Shown: piece after piece, positions 34,918 through 44,010 of the stretch
How the letters are laid out: every line of letters starts with the position of its first letter
Numbering within the stretch: the first letter of the stretch is position 1
NCBI RefSeq assembly: GCF_017308015.1
Contig: NZ_JAFKFW010000002.1
Span: 372,001-436,000 of the forward strand
Length of the DNA: 64,000 bases
Reading direction: 5' to 3'
Source of the DNA: Allobosea sp.
GTDB taxonomy: Bacteria; Pseudomonadota; Alphaproteobacteria; Rhizobiales; Beijerinckiaceae
Program-made: the position numbers and the translations under genes
Notes under the pieces: model-generated
Databases searched by the model: none
What the model was told of the DNA's origin: nothing
Seen by the model: the letters and a program-made list of their open reading frames with translations, nothing else

Positions 34918-35814
34918 TCAGAGGGTCTTGGCGAGCCTCGGATCGAGCGAGTCTCGCAGCCCGTCGCCGAGCAGGTTGACCGCGAGCACGGTGATCGAGA
35001 GGAAGACCGCCGGGAACAGGATGATGTGCGGCCGGACCTGCCAGAGTGCCCTGCCCTCGGCCATGATATTGCCCCAGGACGGCGTCGCCGGTGGCACGCC
35101 GGCGCCGATGAAGGACAGGATCGCCTCGACGATCATGGCGCTGGCGCAGATATAGGTCGCCTGCACGCTCATCGGCGCGAAGGTGTTGGGCAGGATGTGC
35201 CGGAAGATGATGCGCGGCACCCGCGCACCATTGGCGACGGCCGCCTCGACATAAGGCTGCTCGCGCAGGGAGAGCACGACACCGCGTACGAGCCGGGCCA
35301 CGCGCGGAATCTCGGCGATGGTGATGGCGATGATGACATTCTGAATCGATCCGCGGGTCAGCGCCATCAGGGCGATGGCGAGCAGGATCGGCGGGATCGA
35401 CATCATGCCGTCGATGATGCGCATGATCACGCCGTCGGCCCAGCGGATGAAGCCGGCGAAAAGGCCGATCGCCAATCCGATGACCGAGGACAGGACTGCC
35501 ACGCTGAAGCCAACGAGCAGCGAGACGCGGGCGCCGTAGATCACGCGCGAATAGACGTCGCGGCCGAGCATGTCGGTGCCGAACCAGTAGAGCTCGGAGG
35601 GGACGCGGGTGCGGCGGGACGGCGCGATCGCGGTCGGGTCGGTGGTCCAGAGCAGCGGCGCGAAAATGCCGATCAGCGCCATCAGGATGAGGAGACCACC
35701 GCCGACGGCAACGGAAGGATGCCGGCGCAGATAGCGGCGGAAGCGTGCGGCGCGGCCGGGTTCGGCCTTCACCGGTTCAGCGGCAGTTGCCGCAACGGTC
35801 GATGGAGCGGTCAA
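34918..35814 (-). CDS. Peptide-type ABC transporter permease (DppC-like), second set
   Basis: A 298-residue permease: a cytoplasmic Ala/Pro N-terminus, then about six membrane segments. It has the DppC landmarks SELYWFGTDMLGRDVYSRVIYG and the EAA loop YVEAAVANGARVPRIIFRHILPN. The most likely start is TTG at 35812-35814, which overlaps the upstream stop (TTGA), as in coupled DppB/DppC pairs. A GTG about 13 codons further in is an alternative. No ATPase gene follows; the next gene, 129 bases on, is the D-carbamoylase. Confidence 0.87.
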   Translation of the reverse strand: MTAPSTVAATAAEPVKAEPGRAARFRRYLRRHPSVAVGGGLLILMALIGIFAPLLWTTDPTAIAPSRRTRVPSELYWFGTDMLGRDVYSRVIYGARVSLLVGFSVAVLSSVIGLAIGLFAGFIRWADGVIMRIIDGMMSIPPILLAIALMALTRGSIQNVIIAITIAEIPRVARLVRGVVLSLREQPYVEAAVANGARVPRIIFRHILPNTFAPMSVQATYICASAMIVEAILSFIGAGVPPATPSWGNIMAEGRALWQVRPHIILFPAVFLSITVLAVNLLGDGLRDSLDPRLAKTL

Positions 35815-36752
35815 TAGCGTATCCTCGGGTCGACGAGGGTGTAGGTCAGGTCGATCAGCAGATTCACGAGCACGTAGACCAGGCTGAACATCAGCACGAC
35901 GCCCTGGATGACGGGGTAATCGCGGCGCAGGATCGCATCGACGGTGAGCCGGCCGAGGCCGGGAATGGCGAAGACGCTCTCGGTGACGACGGCACCGCCG
36001 ATCAGCAGCGCGATGCCGATGCCGATGATGGTCACGATCGGTACGGCTGCGTTCTTGAGGGAATGCAGGAAGAGCACGTCCTTCTGCGCCACGCCCTTGG
36101 CCTGGGCGGTGCGGACGTAATCCTGCTGGAGCACCTCGAGCATGGTGGCGCGGGTGATGCGGGCGATCAACGCGATATAGACCAGGCCCAGCGTGACGGC
36201 CGGCAGGATGAGGTTGCGGAGCCAGGGCCAGAAGCCCTGCGAGAACGGCGTGTAGCCCTGCACCGGCAGCCAGTCGAGCTTCAGCGCGAATACCCAGGCG
36301 AGCAGATAACCGACGACGAAGACCGGCACGGAGAAGCCGAGCACGGCGAAGCCCATCGCCGCCTTGTCGACCCAGCTTCCCGCCTTCCAGGCCGCGACCA
36401 CGCCCATCGGCACGGCGACCACGACGGCAAAGATCAGCGTCAGCACCATCAGGGACAGCGTCGGCTCGATGCGCTGCGCGATGAGCTGCGTCACCGGCAG
36501 GTTGGTGAAGATCGAGGTGCCGAGATCGCCCTGGATCACGCGGAACGACCATTCGGCGAAACGAACCAGATAAGGCCGGTCCAGGCCGAGGCTGGCGCGG
36601 ATGCGCTCGACATCGGCGGGGGACGCCTGGTCACCGGCGATGATGGCGGCGGGATCGCCGGGCGCGACATAGAGCAACGAAAAGACGAACAGCGCCACGA
36701 AAGCCATCACGGGGATGGTCGTGACGATGCGCCTGACGACAAAAGCGAGCAT
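35811..36752 (-). CDS. Peptide-type ABC transporter permease (DppB-like), second set
   Basis: The 313-residue protein has about six membrane segments, the early motif VAPGDPAAIIAGDQASPADVE, and the EAA loop DYVRTAQAKGVAQKDVLFLHSLKNA. It overlaps the DppC-like start by four bases and sits downstream of the binding-protein gene, separated from it by 132 bases that contain two strong hairpins. It forms the inner-membrane channel of the second importer in this catabolic region. Confidence 0.9.
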   Translation of the reverse strand: MLAFVVRRIVTTIPVMAFVALFVFSLLYVAPGDPAAIIAGDQASPADVERIRASLGLDRPYLVRFAEWSFRVIQGDLGTSIFTNLPVTQLIAQRIEPTLSLMVLTLIFAVVVAVPMGVVAAWKAGSWVDKAAMGFAVLGFSVPVFVVGYLLAWVFALKLDWLPVQGYTPFSQGFWPWLRNLILPAVTLGLVYIALIARITRATMLEVLQQDYVRTAQAKGVAQKDVLFLHSLKNAAVPIVTIIGIGIALLIGGAVVTESVFAIPGLGRLTVDAILRRDYPVIQGVVLMFSLVYVLVNLLIDLTYTLVDPRIRY

Positions 36753-36830
36753 GGGGCCGTCGGACCTCGTTCACAGCGTATCCGGAGGTCGCGGCCGGGA
36801 TTTCTTCCGGGTCGCGACGAAGCGAGGCAG

Positions 36831-36876
36831 CGGAGCCCGCGGGCTCCGGAAAGGCGGAGCGGCGTCGCCGCTCCGC
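36831..36876. repeat. Two adjacent hairpins between the binding-protein and permease genes
   Basis: CGGAGCCCGCGGGCTCCG (36831-36848) is a perfect 18-base palindrome. GCGGAGCGGC (36854-36863) pairs with GCCGCTCCGC (36867-36876) around a three-base loop. They lie just past the stop of the minus-strand binding-protein gene. Such hairpins often protect the 3' end of the binding-protein message so that it is made in excess over the permeases. Confidence 0.7.
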
Positions 36877-36884
36877 GAGAGCGA

Positions 36885-38480
36885 TCAGGCCTTCCCGACG
36901 TCCCAGAAGAACGGCAGCGGTCCGCTAACCACGCCGGTGACGTTCTTCCGCCAGGCCTGATAGCCTAGGTAGAAGCCCGTCGGCGCAAAGACGACATTTT
37001 CGACGGCGGCCTTGTTGAGGCGGGCCATCGCCGCTTTCTCCTCGGCCAGGTCCTTGGCGTTGAACCAGTTGGTGACCTCGGTCTCGACAGCCGGGACATC
37101 GGGCCAGCCGAACCAGGCCTTGTCACCATTGGCGCGGATTGCGGTGTAGGCCGCCGGATTGATGCAGTCGGCGCCGGCATGCCAGGTGTGGAACATGCTC
37201 CAGCCGCCCTGGCCCGGAGGCGTCTTCTGGGCGCGGCGAGAGCCGACCGTGCCCCAGTCGGTCGCGACGAAATCGACATTCATGCCGATGCTCTTGAGCA
37301 GCGCGGCGGTGACGTCGCCCATCGACTTCGTCGCCGCCATGTCCTGTGCGACGACGCAGACTACCGGCTCGCCCTTGTAGCCGGCTTCGGCGAGGAGCTT
37401 CTTGGCCTCGGCGACATTGCGCTTCTTCAGGATGTCGCCGCCTTCCTCGGTGTAGAGCGGCGTGCCCGGGGTGAAGAAGCCGGGCAGCGGCTTCCAGAGC
37501 TTTTCGTCGTCGCCGACGACGGCGCGCATATAGTCTTCCTGGTTCAGTGCCGTCAGAACGGCCTGGCGAACCTTCAGGTTGTTGAAGGGCGGGAACAGGT
37601 GGTTCATGCGGAAGGCGCCGACATTGCCGAGCGGGTCGCCGATGTCGACATTGATGTCCTTGTGGCCCTTCAGCACCGGCACGAGGTCGGCGAGCGGGGT
37701 CTCCCACCAATCGACCTCACCGTTCTGGAGCGCGGCGGCGGCCGTCGCCGCATCGGGCATGATCACCCATTCGACCCGGTCGACGAGGATGTTCTTGCCG
37801 CCGGCGAGCCAGTCCGCCTTCTCGGAGCGAGGCTTGTAGTCGGCGAATTTCTCGAACACTGCCTTGGCGCCCGGCACCCAGTCGCTGCGCAGGAACTTCA
37901 TCGGGCCAGAGCCGATATATTCGGTGATCTGCGTGAACGGATCGGTCCTGGCGATGCGCTCGGGCATCACGAAGGAACAGGGCGCGTTGTTCTTGGCCAG
38001 TGCCAGCAACATCTTCGGGAAGGGCTGCTTCAGCGACCATTTCCACGTCAGCTCGTCGACAGGCGCGAGCTCGACCTGGATGGCGCGCAGCATCAACCCC
38101 ATCGGATCGCGCGCCGACCAGCGCACCAGGCTTGCAACCACGTCCTTGGACGTGACGGACGTGCCGTCATGGAACTTGAGGCCGGAACGCAGCTTGAAGG
38201 TCCAGTTCAGGCCGTCGGAGGAGACCTCCTCGCTCTCGACCATCTGGCGCTGCGGCTGGAATTTCGAGTCGATGCCGTAGAGCGTGTCCCAGACCAGCGC
38301 CGCGGCGTTGCGGACGACGTATTGCGTCCCCCAGATCGGGTCGAAATTGGCGAGATTGGCCTGCGGTACGAAGCGTAGGGTCTTGCTCGGACTTTGCGCG
38401 AGGGCCGGCATCGCGAGCCCTCCGGTCGCGGCAGCCATGCCGGCGCCCGTCGCGGATTTCAGAAATGTCCTGCGATCCAT
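36885..38480 (-). CDS. Peptide-type ABC transporter substrate-binding protein with Tat signal (SBP family 5)
   Basis: A 531-residue protein that starts with a twin-arginine signal (MDRRTFLKSATGAGMAAATG, ending MPALAQ). The mature part is an SBP family-5 protein: KTLRFVPQANLANFDPIWGT, KFHDGTSVTSKDVVASLVRW, and GGWSMFHTWHAGADCINP near the C-terminus. The frame is open upstream, but ATG at 38478-38480 begins the RR signal and has GGAGAG before it. It serves the permeases at 35811 and 34918. Ligand is unknown; the flanking carbamoylases suggest N-modified amino acids. Confidence 0.88.
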   Translation of the reverse strand: MDRRTFLKSATGAGMAAATGGLAMPALAQSPSKTLRFVPQANLANFDPIWGTQYVVRNAAALVWDTLYGIDSKFQPQRQMVESEEVSSDGLNWTFKLRSGLKFHDGTSVTSKDVVASLVRWSARDPMGLMLRAIQVELAPVDELTWKWSLKQPFPKMLLALAKNNAPCSFVMPERIARTDPFTQITEYIGSGPMKFLRSDWVPGAKAVFEKFADYKPRSEKADWLAGGKNILVDRVEWVIMPDAATAAAALQNGEVDWWETPLADLVPVLKGHKDINVDIGDPLGNVGAFRMNHLFPPFNNLKVRQAVLTALNQEDYMRAVVGDDEKLWKPLPGFFTPGTPLYTEEGGDILKKRNVAEAKKLLAEAGYKGEPVVCVVAQDMAATKSMGDVTAALLKSIGMNVDFVATDWGTVGSRRAQKTPPGQGGWSMFHTWHAGADCINPAAYTAIRANGDKAWFGWPDVPAVETEVTNWFNAKDLAEEKAAMARLNKAAVENVVFAPTGFYLGYQAWRKNVTGVVSGPLPFFWDVGKA

Positions 38481-38696
38481 CTTGCTCTCCCCTAAAGCGG
38501 CGCCTCTGAGCGGGCTGCCTTGGCGCGAGTTTGAGCAGAAAAATTCCGCCTGACAACACACCGCACCTCCCGGTCGAGGCTGCCGCACCGCTTGCACGGT
38601 TCGTGCCAGCCGGAACTTTCGGGCGGGGAACCCGCTGTTTCAGCTCCCGGACGCGCTCTTTTCGGCTCGTTCCGGGAAACGCGAAAAAATCCGCGG

Positions 38697-40109
38697 CTAG
38701 ATCGGCGTGACAGGCTCGTCCACCCGAGCAAACGGGCGAGCCTGCTCGAAGGCCGCCGCCGCCCGGAGCACGAGTGCGTCCTTGCCGAAGGCGCCGACGA
38801 TCTGGAGGCCGGCCGGCAGACCCGCCCTGGTCAAGCCGCAGGGCACCGAGACAGCCGGCTGCTCGGTGATGTTGAAGGGGTAGGTGAAGGGCGTCCAGCG
38901 CGTCCAGTCATCGCCATAGGCGCCGTGCTCGGGCGTGTCGCGCCCGACCGCGAAAGCCGGCAGCGGCAGGGTCGGCGTCAGCAACAGGTCGTATTGCTGG
39001 TGGAACTGCGCCATGCGGTAGGCCAGTGCATTGCGCTGGTTCAGGAGCGCATCGACATAGGCGGAGGCCGGGATGCGCTCCCCCTGCTCCGCCACCGCCA
39101 CGAGGCCAGGGTCCATCTGTTTGCGGCCGGCGGCGTCGGTGTTCTTCAACGCCAGCGCGGCACCGGATGACCAAAGAGTCATCAAAATCCCGATCGGATC
39201 ATCGAAGCCGGGATCGACCTCTTCCACCGCCGCGCCAAGCTCGGTGAAGACCTGCGCCGCTGCGGCCGTCAGAGCCGCGATCTCGGGATCGACCGTCACG
39301 CTCTGGCCAAGGCGCGGGGACCAGGCGACGCGCAGCCCCCTCATGCTGCCCCTGAGCCCGTCGACGTAGTCCGGCGGACGATCCTGCAGCGCGGTCATGT
39401 CGCGTGCATCGGGCTGGCCTATCACCTTCATGGCGAGCGCCGTATCCATGACGGTGCGGGTGAGCGGCCCGAGATGGGCGAGGAAGCCCATGACCGAGAT
39501 CGGCCAGGCCGGGACGCGGCCATAGCTCGGCTTCAGGCCGACGACGCCCGTGAAGGCCGCGGGGATACGGATCGAACCCGCCCCGTCAGTCCCCATATGC
39601 AGGCAGCCGAGATTGAGCGCGGCACAGACAGCCGCGCCCGACGACGAGCCTCCCGGCCCCGTGCCGGTGCTCCAGGGATTGCGGGTGATCCCGGTCAACG
39701 GGGAGTCGCCGACGCCCTTCCAGCCGTATTCCGGCATGGTGGTCTTGCCGAGAAAGACCGTGCCTGCCTCACGCAGCCGTGCCGTGATAGGGGAATCCTC
39801 GGCGCTTGGCTCGGCGGAAGCGATGGCCGAGCCGCGCTGCATCGACCAGCCGGCGACGCCGAGATTGTCCTTGATCGTGACGGGCACGCCGTCGAGCGGA
39901 CCAATCGCCTCGCCTTTCAGCCAGCGCCCCTGCGAGGCCTCTGCCATGGCCAGCGTCACCGCCTCGTCGCGGACGGCGAAGGCGTTGACCGTAGGTTCGA
40001 AGCGCTCGATGCGGGCGAGCGTGTCCCTCGCGACCTCGACCGGGGAGAGTTGCTTGCTGGCATAGAGCGGGCCGAGCTCGGCGGCGGAAAGCGAGGCGAT
40101 CGTCGTCAT
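38697..40109 (-). CDS. Amidase (amidase signature family)
   Basis: The 470-residue protein has the Ser-cisSer-Lys triad of the family: K80 in VTIKDNLG, S155 in GPGGSSSGAA and S179 in GTDGAGSIRIPA, with 24 residues between the serines as in characterised members. These enzymes hydrolyse a wide range of amides; the sequence does not have GatA partners nearby, so it is not a tRNA amidotransferase. It is 13 bases after the L-carbamoylase-type gene and 216 bases before the binding-protein gene, and is probably cytoplasmic as no signal peptide is seen. Confidence 0.88.
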   Translation of the reverse strand: MTTIASLSAAELGPLYASKQLSPVEVARDTLARIERFEPTVNAFAVRDEAVTLAMAEASQGRWLKGEAIGPLDGVPVTIKDNLGVAGWSMQRGSAIASAEPSAEDSPITARLREAGTVFLGKTTMPEYGWKGVGDSPLTGITRNPWSTGTGPGGSSSGAAVCAALNLGCLHMGTDGAGSIRIPAAFTGVVGLKPSYGRVPAWPISVMGFLAHLGPLTRTVMDTALAMKVIGQPDARDMTALQDRPPDYVDGLRGSMRGLRVAWSPRLGQSVTVDPEIAALTAAAAQVFTELGAAVEEVDPGFDDPIGILMTLWSSGAALALKNTDAAGRKQMDPGLVAVAEQGERIPASAYVDALLNQRNALAYRMAQFHQQYDLLLTPTLPLPAFAVGRDTPEHGAYGDDWTRWTPFTYPFNITEQPAVSVPCGLTRAGLPAGLQIVGAFGKDALVLRAAAAFEQARPFARVDEPVTPI

Positions 40110-40122
40110 GCGGAGAGACCTC

Positions 40123-41352
40123 TCAGGCGTTGGCGACGCGCCAGGCGGTGGTGAGCAGGATATTGGCGCCGGCGACCATGTCGTCGTCGGTGCTGAACTC
40201 CGCCGGATTGTGCGAGAGCCCGCCGACCGAGGGAATGAACACCATCGCCGTCGGGCAGAGCCGCGCCATCATCTGGGCATCGTGACCGGCACCGGAGATC
40301 ATGCGGCGGATCGGCAAGCCGAACTCGCCGGCGCTGCGCTCGACTTCGGCGATGATCTCCTCGGCGAAGGGCGTCGCCGGGAAGCGAGCGAGATCGCGGA
40401 AGGAGATCTCGATGCCATCGCGCTCGGCCAATTCGGCGCAGAAGCGGCGCACCGCTTCCTCGGCCTGGGCAAGCGGCGCATCGAGCGGGTTGCGCAGGTC
40501 GAGCGTCATCACCACGGTCTCCGGCACGACATTGACGTTGCCAGGCTGCACCCGGATCACGCCGCTGTTGGCGAGCTGGTTGGGAATGGTCCTGGTCAAT
40601 TCGTTGGCGAAGATGTTGATGCGGGCAGCGGCGAGGCCGGGATCCTTGCGATAGGCCATCGGCGTCGTGCCGGCATGGCTCGGGCGGCCCTTGAGCGTGA
40701 GTTCCAGCCAGCAGATACCCTGGATGCCCGTGACGGCGCCAAGCCCGCCGCCCTCGTTCTCGAGCACCGGCCCCTGTTCGATATGCATCTCGATATAGGC
40801 ATGCGCCGGCAGGAAGCCCGGCTTCTCTGCGCCCTCGTAGCCGATGCGCTTCAATTCGGCGCCGAGCCCGATCCCATCGGAATCGACTTCCGCGTGTGCC
40901 GCCTCGACGCTCATGCCACCGGCCCAGACATAGGAGCCGAGCATGTCGGGGTGGAAGCGCGCGCCCTCCTCGTTGGTGAAGGCGATCACCGCCATGTCGC
41001 GCTTCGGCGTCAGGCCGGCGTCGCGGAGCGCCGCGAGAACCTCGACGCCGGCGACGACGCCGAGCGCTCCGTCAAAGCGCCCGCCCGTACCGACCGTGTC
41101 GATATGCGAGCCCATGATGACGGCCGGGCCGCTCTCCTGCCCCTTGAGGACGCCGACGATATTGCCGATGGCATCGACGCGGATATCGAGCCCGAGCCCC
41201 TTCATCTGGCCGACCAGCCAATCGCGCCCCTGCCTGTCCTCGTCGGTCAGGGCGAGGCGGCGGCAGCCGCCTTCCGGCGTCGCACCGATCTTCGAAAGCT
41301 CGGCAAGGCGCGAGGTCAGCCTCGCGCCATCGATCCTCAGATTGGTGCTCAT
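40123..41352 (-). CDS. Zn-dependent hydrolase of the N-carbamoyl-L-amino-acid hydrolase / allantoate amidohydrolase family
   Basis: A 409-residue M20-type metallohydrolase. The metal ligands are visible as H83 (GSHIDTV), D94 (GRFDGALG), E128/E129 (FTNEEGARF), H190 (EMHIEQGPVLE) and H381 (GLSHNPAEFS), with spacing like Geobacillus L-carbamoylase. Family members release ammonia and CO2 from N-carbamoyl-L-amino acids, beta-ureidopropionate or allantoate. It heads the ten-gene minus-strand operon. ATG at 41350-41352 matches the family start; the open frame upstream has no family sequence. Confidence 0.9.
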   Translation of the reverse strand: MSTNLRIDGARLTSRLAELSKIGATPEGGCRRLALTDEDRQGRDWLVGQMKGLGLDIRVDAIGNIVGVLKGQESGPAVIMGSHIDTVGTGGRFDGALGVVAGVEVLAALRDAGLTPKRDMAVIAFTNEEGARFHPDMLGSYVWAGGMSVEAAHAEVDSDGIGLGAELKRIGYEGAEKPGFLPAHAYIEMHIEQGPVLENEGGGLGAVTGIQGICWLELTLKGRPSHAGTTPMAYRKDPGLAAARINIFANELTRTIPNQLANSGVIRVQPGNVNVVPETVVMTLDLRNPLDAPLAQAEEAVRRFCAELAERDGIEISFRDLARFPATPFAEEIIAEVERSAGEFGLPIRRMISGAGHDAQMMARLCPTAMVFIPSVGGLSHNPAEFSTDDDMVAGANILLTTAWRVANA

Positions 41353-41497
41353 CGGTTCAGGCTCTCCAGCAGTGTTCGAGGCAAGATGCAGACCACGACC
41401 GGACTTGTCGACCCGCGTCCAGCGCATCGGCTCCGGACGGTGAAGCGCGCAGCGGCGACTGTTTCGATGCATCGATCGGCGGTAGAAGCGGCGCCCC

Positions 41498-42904
41498 ATG
41501 TCCGAGATCGCAGAATCCCGCCCGCATCATTCCTGGCTCGCGGAAGCCCGCGCCATGCTGGCCCTGAGCTGGCCGATGGTGCTGACCAATGTCGCGCAGA
41601 CCGCGATGACGGCGACCGATGTCATCATGATGGGCCATCTCGGCCCGGATGCACTGGCGGCCGGTGCGCTCGGCACCAATCTCTACAATGCCTCGCTGAT
41701 CTTCGGCATCGGCGCAATGGGCGCGGTCTCGCCGATGATCGCGATCGAACTGGGCCGCAACCGGCATGCGGTGCGCGATCTGCGCCGCACGGTCCGGCAG
41801 GGTTTCTGGGCCGCAGCCACCATGGTCGGGCCGATGTGGCTGTTCCTCTGGCAGGCCGAGTTCATTCTCACCGCGATGGGGCAGGACCCTGCCCTGTCCA
41901 GAGCGGCGGCCTCCTATATCCACACGCTGCAATGGGGCCTGCTGCCCTTCTTCCTCTATCTGTGCCTGCGCGGCTTCGTCGCCGCCCTGCAGCGGCCGCG
42001 CTGGGCCTTCATCGTGGTGCTGTTCGCGGTGGCGTTCAACGCCTTCGCCAACTGGTGTCTGATGTTCGGGCGGCTCGGCTTCCCGGCACTCGGCCTGCCG
42101 GGCTCCGGCATGGCGACAGCACTATCCTCGACCCTGATGTTCTTCGGCCTCGCGCTCGTCGTCTCGCTCGACCGGCGCTTCCGGCGCTACCAGCTCTTCG
42201 GCCGCTTCTGGGTGCCGGACTGGCCGCGCTACCGCGCTTTCTGGCGCATGGGCCTGCCGATCTCGCTGACACTCTCCTTCGAATCGCTGATCTTCTACGG
42301 CGCCGCCTTCATGATGGGGCTGATCGGAACGACCGCGCTCGCGGCCCACGCCATCGCGATCCAGATCGCTTCGCTCGCCTTCATGGTGCCGCTCGGCATC
42401 GGCCAGGCCGGGACCGTGCGGGTCGGTCGCGCCTTCGGCTCCGGCGACAAGGAGGGCATCCGGCGGGCCGGCACGATGGCGCTGATCCTGGCGCTGAGCT
42501 TCATGAGCTTCACGGCGCTCCTGATGGCGACCGTGCCGCACTGGCTGATCGCCCCCTTCCTCGACCGGTCGAAGCCCGGTGCGGAAGCTGTCGCCCAGAT
42601 CGCCGTGATCTTCCTGTTCTATGGTGCGATCTTCCAGATCGCGGACGGGGCGCAGGTCATCGGCTCGTCGATCCTGCGCGGGCTGGGCGATACCCGCCTT
42701 CCGATGCTCTTCGCCGGCATCGGCTATTGGGGCGTCGGCCTGCCGCTTTCCGCGGCCTTGGGTTTCTTGACGCCGCTTGCCGGCCGGGGCATCTGGATGG
42801 GGCTCGTGATCGGGCTTTCCCTCGTCGCCGTGATGATGCTCTGGCGCTGGCGGGCCCGCGAAAGGCTGGGGCTGCTCAAATGGGGGCTCCGGGAAGCGGT
42901 CTGA
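41498..42904 (+). CDS. MATE-family efflux transporter
   Basis: A 468-residue inner-membrane protein with about twelve membrane segments in two repeats. It has MATE landmarks: [21 protein letters not shown] at the N-terminus, [20 protein letters not shown], and [21 protein letters not shown] in the second half. These pumps expel cationic drugs or metabolites using sodium or proton gradients. It is divergent from the L-carbamoylase gene (145-base gap) and has no obvious partner. The start at 41498 gives a complete first helix. Confidence 0.9.
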   Translation: MSEIAESRPHHSWLAEARAMLALSWPMVLTNVAQTAMTATDVIMMGHLGPDALAAGALGTNLYNASLIFGIGAMGAVSPMIAIELGRNRHAVRDLRRTVRQGFWAAATMVGPMWLFLWQAEFILTAMGQDPALSRAAASYIHTLQWGLLPFFLYLCLRGFVAALQRPRWAFIVVLFAVAFNAFANWCLMFGRLGFPALGLPGSGMATALSSTLMFFGLALVVSLDRRFRRYQLFGRFWVPDWPRYRAFWRMGLPISLTLSFESLIFYGAAFMMGLIGTTALAAHAIAIQIASLAFMVPLGIGQAGTVRVGRAFGSGDKEGIRRAGTMALILALSFMSFTALLMATVPHWLIAPFLDRSKPGAEAVAQIAVIFLFYGAIFQIADGAQVIGSSILRGLGDTRLPMLFAGIGYWGVGLPLSAALGFLTPLAGRGIWMGLVIGLSLVAVMMLWRWRARERLGLLKWGLREAV

Positions 42905-43070
42905 GCCATCGGGCCGGATTTCCGGCAAGCGCACCGCCTGTTGCCGAACGGCCACAGCGTTGCACGGACACAATTTGGCCATCTCCTGTTCACCCCGAGG
43001 CCATCTCGGCAACCTTGAACGAAGGTCAGCAACGGCGCATGGAACCACCGCGCCGCCCAGCCGTTCATTC

Positions 43071-43856
43071 ATGCCCGTAACGCCGAGTTGTCCGTCGATG
43101 TCCTCCGTCCGTCCGTCTCCCCCCCTCGCCCGGCCGACCCGCCGCATGTTTGCGGCCCTCAGCCCCCTTTTCCTCGCTGCCTGCGTCAGCCAGCGCCAGC
43201 AGCCGATCGAGGTCGCCGCGCATCAGGGTCCGCATATCAGCGCCGAATATCTGGCGATGTATGGCGAACGCCCGGATGAGCAGCATCCGCTGCCCGCGAC
43301 GGATCTCTCCGAGGTCGAACCGCAGTTCCTGCGCCGCATCGTCTCCTACCCGACCCGCGAGCAGCCCGGCACGATCGTCGTCGATACCGACAACCGCTAT
43401 CTCTATCTCGTGATGGAAGGCGGCCGGGCCGTGCGCTACGGCATCGGCGTCGGCAAGCAGGGCATGTCCTGGCGGGGCCGGGCAACCGTCGCCCGCAAAG
43501 CGCAGTGGCCGCGCTGGACCCCGACCCCGGCCATGATCGCCCGCGAGCCGGAACGGAATCGTCCCTGGGCCGGCGGCATGGCCGGTGGCATCGAGAACCC
43601 ACTGGGCGCCCGCGCGCTCTATCTCTACCAGGGTGGCCGCGACACGCTGTACCGCATTCACGGCACCTCCGAGCCGTGGTCGATCGGCAAGTCGGTGTCG
43701 TCAGGCTGCATCCGCCTGTTCAACCAGGACATCATCGACCTCTACGGCCGCGTCCCGACCGGCACGACGGTCGTTGTGCTCAACCGCGGCACCCTGCAGG
43801 CGCCGTCCGAAATCGACGAGATGCCGCCGCCGGACGACGATTTCGGCAGCATCTGA
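43071..43856 (+). CDS. L,D-transpeptidase (YkuD/ErfK family), predicted lipoprotein
   Basis: A protein of about 261 residues with a basic stretch PTRR, a hydrophobic stretch and the lipobox LAAC, then a YkuD domain. The catalytic region is [20 protein letters not shown] (H and C nucleophile) followed by IRLFNQD. It forms 3-3 cross-links in peptidoglycan or attaches proteins to it, at the periplasmic face. Start choice is uncertain: ATG at 43071, 43098 and 43145 are in frame; I give the first that provides a full lipoprotein signal. It is followed by a DUF2076 gene on the same strand. Confidence 0.82.
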   Translation: MPVTPSCPSMSSVRPSPPLARPTRRMFAALSPLFLAACVSQRQQPIEVAAHQGPHISAEYLAMYGERPDEQHPLPATDLSEVEPQFLRRIVSYPTREQPGTIVVDTDNRYLYLVMEGGRAVRYGIGVGKQGMSWRGRATVARKAQWPRWTPTPAMIAREPERNRPWAGGMAGGIENPLGARALYLYQGGRDTLYRIHGTSEPWSIGKSVSSGCIRLFNQDIIDLYGRVPTGTTVVVLNRGTLQAPSEIDEMPPPDDDFGSI

Positions 43857-43964
43857 CGCCAGGCGGCCGACGGTTGCCGCATCGGTCCTTCTCAAACAGG
43901 AATCGGTTTTTCGGTGCGAAGGGGCCGCACCGCCGCCTTGATACCGTCACAGGCCGATCCCACT

Positions 43965-44000
43965 TCTCGTTGCGCGGCGCAACCGCACCGCGCAACGAGA
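43965..44000 (+). promoter_or_regulatory. Perfect 13-base hairpin abutting the DUF2076 ribosome-binding site
   Basis: TCTCGTTGCGCGG (43965-43977) and its exact reverse complement (43988-44000) enclose a 10-base loop. The GGAG ribosome-binding site begins at 44001, directly at the foot of the stem. In RNA this could control access to the site or protect the 5' end; it could also be a terminator for the upstream gene, although no T-run follows. Confidence 0.6.
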
Positions 44001-44010
44001 GGAGATGACG

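Noticed and set aside
23900-41352. Calling the catabolic region a hydantoin-utilisation cluster
   Set aside because: Both carbamoylase types are present, but there is no hydantoinase (D- or L-type) and no hydantoin racemase in the window, so the name would go beyond the evidence.
40108-43080. A 990-codon plus-strand frame across the carbamoylase and MATE genes
   Set aside because: It runs antisense to one real gene and out of frame over another; the translation has no domain and high His/Arg/Asp typical of shadow frames in GC-rich DNA.
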